A DNA stretch of 64,000 nucleotides from Thermobispora bispora DSM 43833. GTDB taxonomy: Bacteria > Actinomycetota > Actinomycetes > Streptosporangiales > Streptosporangiaceae. Where the stretch lies: NCBI RefSeq assembly GCF_000092645.1, contig NC_014165.1:3348001-3412000 (forward strand). Reading direction: 5' to 3'. Below, piece after piece: positions 57,611-64,000 of the stretch (positions within the stretch are counted from its first letter, which is position 1; each line of letters begins with the position of its first letter). The translations under genes were made by a program, and so were the position numbers. The notes under the pieces are model-generated. The model was given only the letters and a program-made list of their open reading frames with translations, was not told the origin of the DNA and made no database searches.

Positions 57611-59260
57611 GTGTCTTCTTCGTCTTCTTCGTCGTTCTCCATCGTCTGCACGGAGCTGTCGTTCTCCTGGCCGGACGGCACGCCGGTGTTCGATCGGCTC
57701 GACGTCGCGTTCGGGCCCGGCCGTACCGGGCTGATCGGGCCGAACGGATCCGGCAAGTCGACGCTGCTCCGGTTGATCGCCGGTGAGCTGCGGCCGGTGT
57801 CGGGCACGGTCCGCGTGGCGGGTGACGCCGGGTATCTGCCGCAGCACCTGCCGCTCGACGTCGGCCGGACCGTCGCCGAGCTGCTCGGCATCGCGGAGGT
57901 GCGCCGGGCGCTGCGCGACCTGGAGCGCGGGGGGTTGTCCGAGGCCGAGCTCGCCGAGCGGTACGCGGTGATCGGCGACGACTGGGACGCCGAGGAGCGG
58001 GCGCGCGCCGAGCTCGACCGGCTCGGCCTGGGGCACGTCGGGCTCGACCGCCCGCTGGGCACGCTCTCGGGCGGTGAGGCCGTCATGGTGGGCCTCGCCG
58101 CGCAGTTCCTGCGGCGGCCGCGGGTGCTGCTGCTCGACGAGCCCACCAACAACCTCGACCTCGACGCCCGGCACCGGCTCTACGACGCGGTCGCGGCGTG
58201 GCGCGGCGTCATGGTCCTGGTGAGCCACGACCGGGCGCTGCTCGACCGCGTCGACCAGATCGCCGACCTGTCCCGCGGCCGGATCCGGATGTTCGGCGGC
58301 AACCTGTCCGCCTACGAGGAGGCGCTCGCCGCCGAGCGGGAGGCCGCCGAGCGGGAGCTGCGCAATGCCGGGGCCGAGGTACGGCGGCAGCGGCGCGAGC
58401 TCATCGAGGCCGAGACGCGGATCGCCCGGCGGTCCCGGTACGGGGCGAAGATGTACGCCAACAAGCGCGAGCCGAAGATCGTCATGAACGCGCGCAAGCG
58501 CGAGGCCCAGGTCTCGGCGAGCAGGCTGCGCGCGCTGCACCAGGACCGGCTCGCGGCCGCGCAGCGGCGGCTCGCCGAGGCCGCGGAGGCGGCGCGCGAG
58601 GATCCGGCGATCCGCATCGAGCTGCCCCGCACCGAGGTCCCGGCCGGCCGCACCGTCGCGGTGCTGGAGGAGGTGACGACCCCGGCCGGGCATCCGCCGG
58701 TGCGGCTCACCCTCCGCGGCCCGGAGCGGATCGCGCTGCTCGGCCCGAACGGGGCGGGGAAGACCACCCTGCTGCGCACGATCACCGGTGAGCTCGCCCC
58801 GGCGGGTGGGACGGTGCGGGTCACGGTCGACGGCGTGGGCTACCTGCCCCAGCGGCTCGACGTGCTCGACGGGTCGCGCAGCGTGCTGGAGAACGTGCGC
58901 GCCGCCGCGCCCGGCGCCTCGGTGAACCGGATCCGCGCGGAGCTCGCCCGCTTCCTGTTCCGCGGGGACCGGGCCGAGCTGCCCGCCTCGGCCCTGTCCG
59001 GCGGGGAACGCCTGCGCGCGGTGCTCGCCACGGTCCTGCTCGCCGAGCCGCCGCCGCGGTTGCTGCTGCTCGACGAGCCGACCAACAACCTCGACATGCC
59101 CGCGGTGGACCGGCTGGTCGAGGCCCTCGCCGCCTATCGCGGCGCGCTCGTCGTCGCCTCCCACGACCTGCCGTTCCTCGCCTCGCTCGGCATCACCCGC
59201 TGGCTGCGCCTGACGCGGGAGGAGGGCCTTGCGGAGATCGATCCGCCGGACCCGTGGTGA
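57611..59260 (+). CDS. ABC-F family ATPase (ribosome-protection type)
   Basis: The 549-residue protein starts at GTG 57611 with AGGAGG 8 nt upstream. There are two nucleotide-binding domains and no membrane segment. Domain 1 has GPNGSGKST, LSGGE and DEPTNNLDLDA; domain 2 has GPNGAGKTT, LSGGERLRAV and DEPTNNLDMPA. The linker (about 235-335) is a long charged helical arm with RRSRYGAKMYANKREPKIVM, as in antibiotic-resistance ABC-F proteins acting on the ribosomal exit site. A specific drug cannot be named. The promoter and leader suggest inducible expression. Confidence 0.9.
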   Translation: MSSSSSSSFSIVCTELSFSWPDGTPVFDRLDVAFGPGRTGLIGPNGSGKSTLLRLIAGELRPVSGTVRVAGDAGYLPQHLPLDVGRTVAELLGIAEVRRALRDLERGGLSEAELAERYAVIGDDWDAEERARAELDRLGLGHVGLDRPLGTLSGGEAVMVGLAAQFLRRPRVLLLDEPTNNLDLDARHRLYDAVAAWRGVMVLVSHDRALLDRVDQIADLSRGRIRMFGGNLSAYEEALAAEREAAERELRNAGAEVRRQRRELIEAETRIARRSRYGAKMYANKREPKIVMNARKREAQVSASRLRALHQDRLAAAQRRLAEAAEAAREDPAIRIELPRTEVPAGRTVAVLEEVTTPAGHPPVRLTLRGPERIALLGPNGAGKTTLLRTITGELAPAGGTVRVTVDGVGYLPQRLDVLDGSRSVLENVRAAAPGASVNRIRAELARFLFRGDRAELPASALSGGERLRAVLATVLLAEPPPRLLLLDEPTNNLDMPAVDRLVEALAAYRGALVVASHDLPFLASLGITRWLRLTREEGLAEIDPPDPW

Positions 59261-59957
59261 CGGTGCCCCGTCCCGCGCGGCGGCACGGCCGCGTGGGTGG
59301 CGTGATCCTCATCGCGGTGCCATGCCCGGATCCCGCACGGCCGGGCAGCGCCGCCTCGAGCGCAGCACGTGCCGGCGCCGCACCGCCGGCGGCGTCGCCT
59401 GCGGGCCGTGAAGCGCTCGTCCGGTGACGCCGTCCTTGGAAGTGATTCCGTACGCGCGCCGGACCGGGAGCGGCCGAGGTCCGGCGCGCATGCGCGCCCT
59501 CGCCCGGGACGGTGCCGAACCAGAGCCCGGATGGGCGCGTCACACCCTGACGAGCGGGCGTTCACGGGTTCACGTCCCCGCCGCCGGCCCGCCGGAAAGG
59601 GCGCTCAAGCATTTGTCCAGATTGGAGCGGTTTAGACGAACAACTCGGCCAATCGGTGCCATCCAGACTATGTGATTTTGCTCACATCCATCGCCGCCGC
59701 CAAGACCCGCCGCAGCCGGCGCCCGCCGGCGCCCGCATCCACCGGAACCGCCGTTCATCAGCGGATTCGCCGCCTTCACTCCACCTAGGAATGGCTCAGG
59801 GGTGAATGTCACGGATGGATAACGCCGCCGGGCCGCCGACGGCGGGGCCGGGAAAGCCGAGCGCCCACGGTCGCCGACGGTTAGGTTCTTTGACATCTCT
59901 TTACTGGCGCTTGAGGCGAAGAAGACCGTCTCACGACAGACCGAGGAGAGAGGTTCT
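59261..59957. other. Long gene-free region upstream of the first pseudoprotease
   Basis: About 700 bp contains no gene I can support. It holds a perfect CRP-type site (59670-59687). It also has an inverted pair, TTCACTCC (59775) and GGGGTGAA (59799), around TAGGAA. A TTGACA hexamer lies at 59890-59895 without a good -10 partner. The 11-mer AGGTTCTTTGA occurs at 59883 and again at 59951, where it overlaps the ribosome binding site and start. Confidence 0.5.
59670..59687. promoter_or_regulatory. Perfect CRP/FNR-family binding site
   Basis: TGTGA, six bases (TTTTGC), TCACA, flanked by A and T, so 6-bp arms are fully symmetric. This matches the TGTGAn6TCACA consensus of CRP proteins, including the mycobacterial one. 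It lies 270 bp upstream of the pseudoprotease gene in an AT-richer patch. Confidence 0.7.
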
Positions 59958-61043
59958 TTGAAGCGCACCATCGCCGCCGGCGGCGCCATCGCCGCCGTCA
60001 GCCTGCTGGCCGCCGGCCTCGCCACCCCCGCCGAGGCGGCCAGGAGGACCGTTGCCGCTGACAACCTCGCCGCGACCAACTACGCGGCGTGGCAGGTCCT
60101 GAAGTACTGGTGGAACGAGCGGGCGTCGCGGTTCCAGGCCGCCACGCCGTACAACGTGGAGACGTCCGTCCCGTCCCGGCACATCCGCACCGGCGGCGGG
60201 CTCGCCGACAGCAAGCCCGGCCTGGTCTCGCCCACCGGCGGCGCCGGGAAGGCGACGGGCAAGGCCAAGAACGTCAACCTGCCGCGCACCGTCGGCAAGG
60301 TGTTCTTCACCGGCGCCGACGGCAAGCCCCACTGGTGCACGGCGACCGCGGTGCACTCGCAGTACCGCAACCTCGTCGCCACGGCCGGCCACTGCGTCTA
60401 CGACACGCGGAGCAACCGGCCGACCCTCCGCAACTGGGTGTTCGTGCCCGGGTACTACAAGGGCAAGGCCCCCTGGGGCATCTACGTCGGCAAGACCGCG
60501 TACACCCACTACGACTTCGACGTCTACCACGACGGCGACCGCGACTACGCGTTCGTGACCGTCTACAACGGCGTCACCGTGACCGGCTGGGACCGCCGGA
60601 AGCGGCTGCCGAAGATCAAGGACGTCGGCCGCCTGGGCGACAACGTCGGTGGCCAGGGTCTCGCCTACAACCAGAAGATCGGCACGTACCACTACGTCTT
60701 CGGCTACCCGAGCGGGTCCCACCCCGACGGCAACCGGGCGTTCACCGGTCTGACCCTCAAGTGGTCGTACGGCAAGACCTTCCGCGTCCAGGCCCCGGCC
60801 ATCAAGGGTGAGGAGCTGATCGGCATCCGGTCCTCCTTCACCGGCCAGGGTGCCATCGGCTCGGCCTGGCTGCTCAACTACTCCAGCGCCCGCCGGCTCG
60901 GCTACCTGAACGGTGTGACCATCGGCGTCTCCGACACCGACGGCAACCAGCGGTACGACACCAGCATCTCGCCGTACTTCGACGGCGAGACCTACCAGGT
61001 CTACAAGACCGCCGCCAGCCGGTGGTCCGGGCGGATCGCCTGA
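59958..61043 (+). CDS. Secreted trypsin-fold protein lacking the catalytic serine (pseudoprotease 1)
   Basis: The 361-residue protein starts at TTG 59958 with AGGAG and GAGAGG upstream. A signal peptide (about 1-27, ending PAEA) is followed by a pro-like region and the S1-like domain. H145 (LVATAGHC) and D196 (DGDRDYAFVTV) are kept. Where the active paralogue has G-A-S-G-G-P-W it reads G-A-I-G-S-A-W, so the nucleophile is Ile300. It has only two cysteines, WCTATAVHS and GHC; the second pair around the serine loop is gone. The fold should persist but ordinary proteolysis should not. The gene has a CRP-type site upstream and a strong terminator after it. Confidence 0.85.
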   Translation: MKRTIAAGGAIAAVSLLAAGLATPAEAARRTVAADNLAATNYAAWQVLKYWWNERASRFQAATPYNVETSVPSRHIRTGGGLADSKPGLVSPTGGAGKATGKAKNVNLPRTVGKVFFTGADGKPHWCTATAVHSQYRNLVATAGHCVYDTRSNRPTLRNWVFVPGYYKGKAPWGIYVGKTAYTHYDFDVYHDGDRDYAFVTVYNGVTVTGWDRRKRLPKIKDVGRLGDNVGGQGLAYNQKIGTYHYVFGYPSGSHPDGNRAFTGLTLKWSYGKTFRVQAPAIKGEELIGIRSSFTGQGAIGSAWLLNYSSARRLGYLNGVTIGVSDTDGNQRYDTSISPYFDGETYQVYKTAASRWSGRIA

Positions 61044-61083
61044 TCCCCGGCGGGACACCGAGCTGACGGTCTTCTCCTCCGGC

Positions 61084-61110
61084 AGGGCCCGGCCGAGCCG
61101 GGCCCTCTTC
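61084..61110 (+). terminator. Rho-independent terminator
   Basis: AGGGCCCGGC (61084-61093) and GCCGGGCCCT (61097-61106) form a perfect 10-bp stem around CGA, followed by CTTCCTATT. It ends the first pseudoprotease transcript. Confidence 0.85.
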
Positions 61111-61243
61111 CTATTCCGTGCTCTTCCGTCTCGTTCCGAGATCGTTTCCGGCGTGACGCTCCGGCGCTGTATGTTCCGTTGCGATCCCCTTCACTGACGC
61201 ATGGGGCGCAGCAGCGTTCCACGTACAGCGCGAGGAGTCTCCG

Positions 61244-62467
61244 TTGCGACGCATCCCGATATGGGGTCTCTCATGGGGTGCGGCGGCACTGATCGGGCTG
61301 ATCGGGTCGCTGGTGCCGGCGCCCGCACTGGCCTACGACATCACCGTGAGTGCCCCCCTCACCTCGGAGGCGCAGGCCGCCTCCGTGCTCACCTACTGGC
61401 TGCGAGACGGCGGCCGCGCCCTCGAGGCGGCGACGCCGTACCGTCCGGACATCGCCATAACGCCCCGGCGGGTCCTCCTGGGCGGCCCGCATCCCGACGG
61501 CCGGCCGGGTTCGGTGTCCCCGGGCACCGCACAGCGCGTGGCCCCGGCGTCCGCCAAGCACGTCGGCCCGCCGAGGACGCTCGGCAAGGCGTTCTTCGTC
61601 GGCGCGGACGGCAGGCCGCACTGGTGCTCGGCGACCGCCGTGCAGTCCACGCATCGCAACCTCGTCGCAACGGCGGGACACTGTGTATTCGACCCGGCAT
61701 CGGGCAAGCCGCACCGCCGGTGGATCTTCATCCCCGGCCACCAGCGCGGCAGGTTCCCGTACGGGATCTTCCTCGGCAAGCAGGCCTTCACCCACCGCGA
61801 CTTCGCCAAGTACCGGGACGCGGACCGGGATTACGCCTTCGTCGCCGTGTACGACGGGCTCGCGCCTCGCGGCGAGGTCGACCTGGCGAACCGGGCCCGG
61901 TACGCCGCCTTCACCGGCGGCATCGCCTACCGGGTGAAGACCGGCGGGACCACCCGGTACGTGGGCGTCACGCTCACCCGCACCGGACGGCTCGGTGACC
62001 TGGTCGGTGGGCAGGGGATCGCCTACAACCTGCTGCCCGGGCGATCGGTCCGCCTCGCCGGCCATCCGGCGCCCGCCCCGGGCAAGACCCGGGCCGGTGG
62101 CGGAGACCAGACCGCCGGCGCGCCGGCCCTCTGGTCCGGCCGGACGTTCAAGGCGGAAGACGCGGCCATCAAGGCGGAGCTCCTGCTGGGCGTCCGCTCG
62201 ACGGCCCCGTCGCTGGTGGACGGCGCTCTCTGGCTCACCGGCTACCGGAAGAGCACGGGCCTCGGCTACCTCAACGGCATCACCATCGCCACCGCGGCGC
62301 GGGACGGCGCCGGCGTGTCGCCGTACTTCGACGGGGAGCTGTTCACCGTCTACACGGCCGCCCGGGCGGCCCGGGCGGAGCCGATCTCGTTCGGGCGCAC
62401 GGCCAAGGCCGGGGAGCGCGGCACCGGCACCGCGGCGGGACGCGGGGGCGGCTCCGGATCGCGATGA
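61244..62467 (+). CDS. Secreted trypsin-fold protein lacking the catalytic serine (pseudoprotease 2)
   Basis: The 407-residue protein starts at TTG 61244 with GAGGAG about 7 nt upstream. A signal peptide (about 1-30, ending PALA) precedes the domain. H146 (LVATAGHC) and D196 (DADRDYAFVAV) remain, but the serine loop reads L-V-D-G-A-L-W, so Asp326 replaces the nucleophile and the preceding glycine is also lost. Only two cysteines are present. An insertion of about 40 residues (RYVGVTLTRTG and a Gly/Ala-rich stretch) and a Gly-rich tail distinguish it from the first pseudoprotease. It shares RTVGK/RTLGKAFFVGADG, PHWC and SPYFDGE with that protein. Confidence 0.85.
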   Translation: MRRIPIWGLSWGAAALIGLIGSLVPAPALAYDITVSAPLTSEAQAASVLTYWLRDGGRALEAATPYRPDIAITPRRVLLGGPHPDGRPGSVSPGTAQRVAPASAKHVGPPRTLGKAFFVGADGRPHWCSATAVQSTHRNLVATAGHCVFDPASGKPHRRWIFIPGHQRGRFPYGIFLGKQAFTHRDFAKYRDADRDYAFVAVYDGLAPRGEVDLANRARYAAFTGGIAYRVKTGGTTRYVGVTLTRTGRLGDLVGGQGIAYNLLPGRSVRLAGHPAPAPGKTRAGGGDQTAGAPALWSGRTFKAEDAAIKAELLLGVRSTAPSLVDGALWLTGYRKSTGLGYLNGITIATAARDGAGVSPYFDGELFTVYTAARAARAEPISFGRTAKAGERGTGTAAGRGGGSGSR

Positions 62468-62518
62468 CGTCGCCCGCGGCGATCCGCGTGGCGGGGCCGA
62501 TCCGGCGGACCGGCGGAT

Positions 62519-63922
62519 TCAGACCATGACCGTAGCGCGCCGCCCGGCGTGGTCGCCGCTGTGGCCGCCGGCGTACTCCCCCACCCGCTCGAGCAGCTCG
62601 GCGACGCACGGCTCCGTGGCGTGCGGCGCGAACCGCCGCCGCATGTCGCGCACGTACGACCGGGTGCGCGTGGACCGGATGCCCTTCGCCAGGTCGAGCG
62701 CCGCGGACGCGGCGGAGCACGCCTCCTCCAGCTCCCCCTCCTGGAGCAGGGCGGAGGCGAGCAGGGAGAGGTTGAACATCTTGCCCCGGACGAACCGCCC
62801 GTCCATGATCAGCGAGCGCCGGGCGTGGGCCACCGCCTGCGCGCCGTCGCCGAGGTCCCGCAGGCAGTGCGCGACCTTGGCCGAGAGGTAGGCCTCGTCG
62901 AAGTAGCGGATCCAGGCGGGCTCGTTCTCCGGGGAGCGCCGGTCGAAGGCGCGCTCGGCCTCGTGCAGCGACACGGCGCAGGACGACCTGTCCCCGAGGA
63001 GCGCGAGCGCGTGCGCCTCCAGCACCCGGGCCTCGGCGAGCAGGGAGTACACCCCCGAGCGCCGGGCCGCCACCGCGGCCGCGCGCGCCAGCTCCAGCCC
63101 GTGCTTGGGGTGCCCGATGTAGATGGCCTGGTGGCTGAGGCCGGCCAGGATCTCGCCCCCGAGCCCGTGGTCGCCCGCGCTCTTGGCGAGCCCGAGCGCG
63201 TGGAGCAGGTACCGCTGGGCGAGGCCGTGCTGCTCGAGGTCGTAGGCCATCCAGCCGGCGAGCCGGGTGAGCTCGGCCGCGGCCGAGGCGAGCTCGCGCC
63301 CGGTCGCCTCACCGTACGAGCCCTCGCGCAGCAGCGGGGTCACGGCGGTGTGCAGGTAGCGCACCACCGGCCCCCGGATGTACCCGCCCCCGTACCGGTT
63401 GTCCAGCTCGCTGAACGAGCGCGTTACCTCGCGGATCGCGGCCACGTCGGCGACCCCGACCCGGCGCGGGCCCGAGGCGGAGATCCGCTCGCCGGCCGGC
63501 TCGGCGAGCCACCGGATGATCCCGGCCGAACCGGCGCCGATCACGAAGGTGGAGTCGAGCAGGAACCGGCGTCGCTCGACGTCGGCCTTCCACAGTGCGG
63601 TCACGCTTGCCACACCCTCCTCCCACGTCGTGGGGAACTCCTGTCCCAGGTCGAGAGGGATGGCTCCACGCGATGGGCAGGTGTCCGCAGCGGCCACCCG
63701 CGGCCCGAGCCGCGCGAGGGAGACCGTCACCGGCCCGGCCGGCTCCGGCTCACGCGGTCCTGGGATCCGGTACGGCATGGCGCCGGACCGGGGTCTCCAC
63801 GGCGGGATCTTCGGGAGCCGACGGGCCGAGCCGAGGATGCTCAGCAGGCGGGCCAGGCCCTTCCGGGCCCGCCCGGGCTCGGCGAGGCGCCGCGCACGCG
63901 GCAGCTCGGGGGGACGTCGCAT
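62519..63922 (-). CDS. TPR-like regulatory protein without a visible helix-turn-helix
   Basis: The frame gives 467 residues from ATG 63920-63922 with GAAGAG a few bases upstream; ATG 63776-63778 (419 residues) and GTG 63728-63730 are alternatives. The Arg/Pro-rich first 48 residues do not resemble a domain. From about residue 100 it matches the C-terminal part of actinobacterial XRE regulators: GVASVTALWKADVERRRFLLDS, then VTRSFSELDNRYGGGYIRGPVVRYL and AAAELTRLAGWMAYDLEQHGLAQRYLLHAL, followed by TPR-like helical repeats. The usual N-terminal helix-turn-helix is absent. It may act through protein contacts. It converges on the second pseudoprotease. Confidence 0.75.
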   Translation of the reverse strand: MRRPPELPRARRLAEPGRARKGLARLLSILGSARRLPKIPPWRPRSGAMPYRIPGPREPEPAGPVTVSLARLGPRVAAADTCPSRGAIPLDLGQEFPTTWEEGVASVTALWKADVERRRFLLDSTFVIGAGSAGIIRWLAEPAGERISASGPRRVGVADVAAIREVTRSFSELDNRYGGGYIRGPVVRYLHTAVTPLLREGSYGEATGRELASAAAELTRLAGWMAYDLEQHGLAQRYLLHALGLAKSAGDHGLGGEILAGLSHQAIYIGHPKHGLELARAAAVAARRSGVYSLLAEARVLEAHALALLGDRSSCAVSLHEAERAFDRRSPENEPAWIRYFDEAYLSAKVAHCLRDLGDGAQAVAHARRSLIMDGRFVRGKMFNLSLLASALLQEGELEEACSAASAALDLAKGIRSTRTRSYVRDMRRRFAPHATEPCVAELLERVGEYAGGHSGDHAGRRATVMV

Positions 63923-63968
63923 CGCTCTTCACCAGGACAGGCACAGCCATCGGTAACGGAGAGCTCTC

Positions 63969-63996
63969 TTTATAGCACGGAGCGTGATTATCTAAA
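63969..63996 (-). promoter_or_regulatory. Promoter of the TPR-like regulator gene
   Basis: On the minus strand TTTAGA (63991-63996) and TATAAA (63969-63974) are 16 bp apart. The transcript would start near 63962, about 40 bp before the first possible ATG. Confidence 0.5.
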
Positions 63997-64000
63997 GGGA

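Noticed and set aside
59424-59675. Short frame in the gap before the first pseudoprotease
   Set aside because: It has no ribosome binding site and the translation is Arg/Pro-rich as in other GC-rich intergenic DNA here.
63750-63950. 66-residue minus-strand frame near the right edge
   Set aside because: It overlaps the regulator gene in another frame, is Pro/Ala/Arg-rich and has no recognisable domain.

Overview
The window is high-GC actinobacterial DNA. It has many GTG and TTG starts, ATGA/GTGA stop-start overlaps, a kgd-type 2-oxoglutarate enzyme followed by a short DUF6104-like gene, the complete GlgE alpha-glucan pathway, a subtilisin inhibitor of the SSI family, and secreted chitinase and trypsin-like proteins. 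This fits a soil or thermophilic filamentous actinomycete of the Streptosporangiales. A Thermobispora-like genome is my guess, not a demonstrated identification. I saw no rRNA, tRNA, CRISPR array, transposase or integrase.

Region 1 (1-11690) is storage-polysaccharide and trehalose metabolism. glgP and a glycogen debranching-type enzyme (cut by the left edge) run leftward. glgE, treS, maltokinase and glgB run rightward in one tightly packed operon. Together they interconvert trehalose, maltose, maltose-1-phosphate and branched alpha-glucan, and they release glucose-1-phosphate from glycogen. Region 2 (11691-15914) holds imperfect repeats, a secreted CBM2-GH18 chitinase behind a clear promoter and a perfect operator palindrome, strong terminators, and an SppA-like peptidase.

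Region 3 (16184-19317) is a compact two-gene accessory island. A small HEPN-like helical protein overlaps (ATGA) a 905-residue protein that carries a ParA/MinD-like deviant P-loop (KGGVGRT) followed by a second AAA/STAND-like P-loop. Its base composition is visibly less GC-rich than the neighbours. I regard it as the best candidate here for an undescribed conflict or defence module.

Region 4 (19726-25402) is a leftward acyl-metabolism set (cyclase-family hydrolase, acyl-CoA ligase, acyl-CoA dehydrogenase, flavin reductase), divergent from a regulator with two DNA-binding domains (XRE plus TetR). Region 5 (25547-28217) has a sigma-like protein with a C-terminal membrane anchor and a KstR-like TetR repressor. 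Region 6 (28704-33749) is a glycan or lipid-modification cluster: gmd, a GT4 glycosyltransferase, a methyltransferase, an alpha/alpha-toroid protein and a TylF-like methyltransferase. Region 7 (33951-35866) has a 3Fe-4S-type ferredoxin, a zinc alcohol dehydrogenase and an MSMEG_6728-like protein.

Region 8 (36321-46985) is sugar use. A leftward operon encodes a ROK repressor, an ABC sugar importer (ATPase, permease, lipoprotein), a Gfo/Idh/MocA dehydrogenase and a TIM-barrel isomerase. A rightward pair encodes a beta-phosphoglucomutase-like HAD enzyme and a GH65 phosphorylase. Region 9 (47226-54278) has an MBL hydrolase, a B3/B4-domain protein, kgd, a DUF6104-like protein and a PadR regulator.

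Region 10 (54321-64000) has a quinone-oxidoreductase-like enzyme, an SSI inhibitor, an ABC-F ATPase with a leader that looks like an attenuator, and three paralogous secreted trypsin-fold proteins. Only the first keeps the catalytic serine. The other two have Ile and Asp in its place and have also lost the nearby cysteine pair, so they look like pseudoproteases. A perfect CRP-type palindrome lies upstream of the second. The window ends in a TPR-like regulator whose visible sequence lacks a helix-turn-helix.
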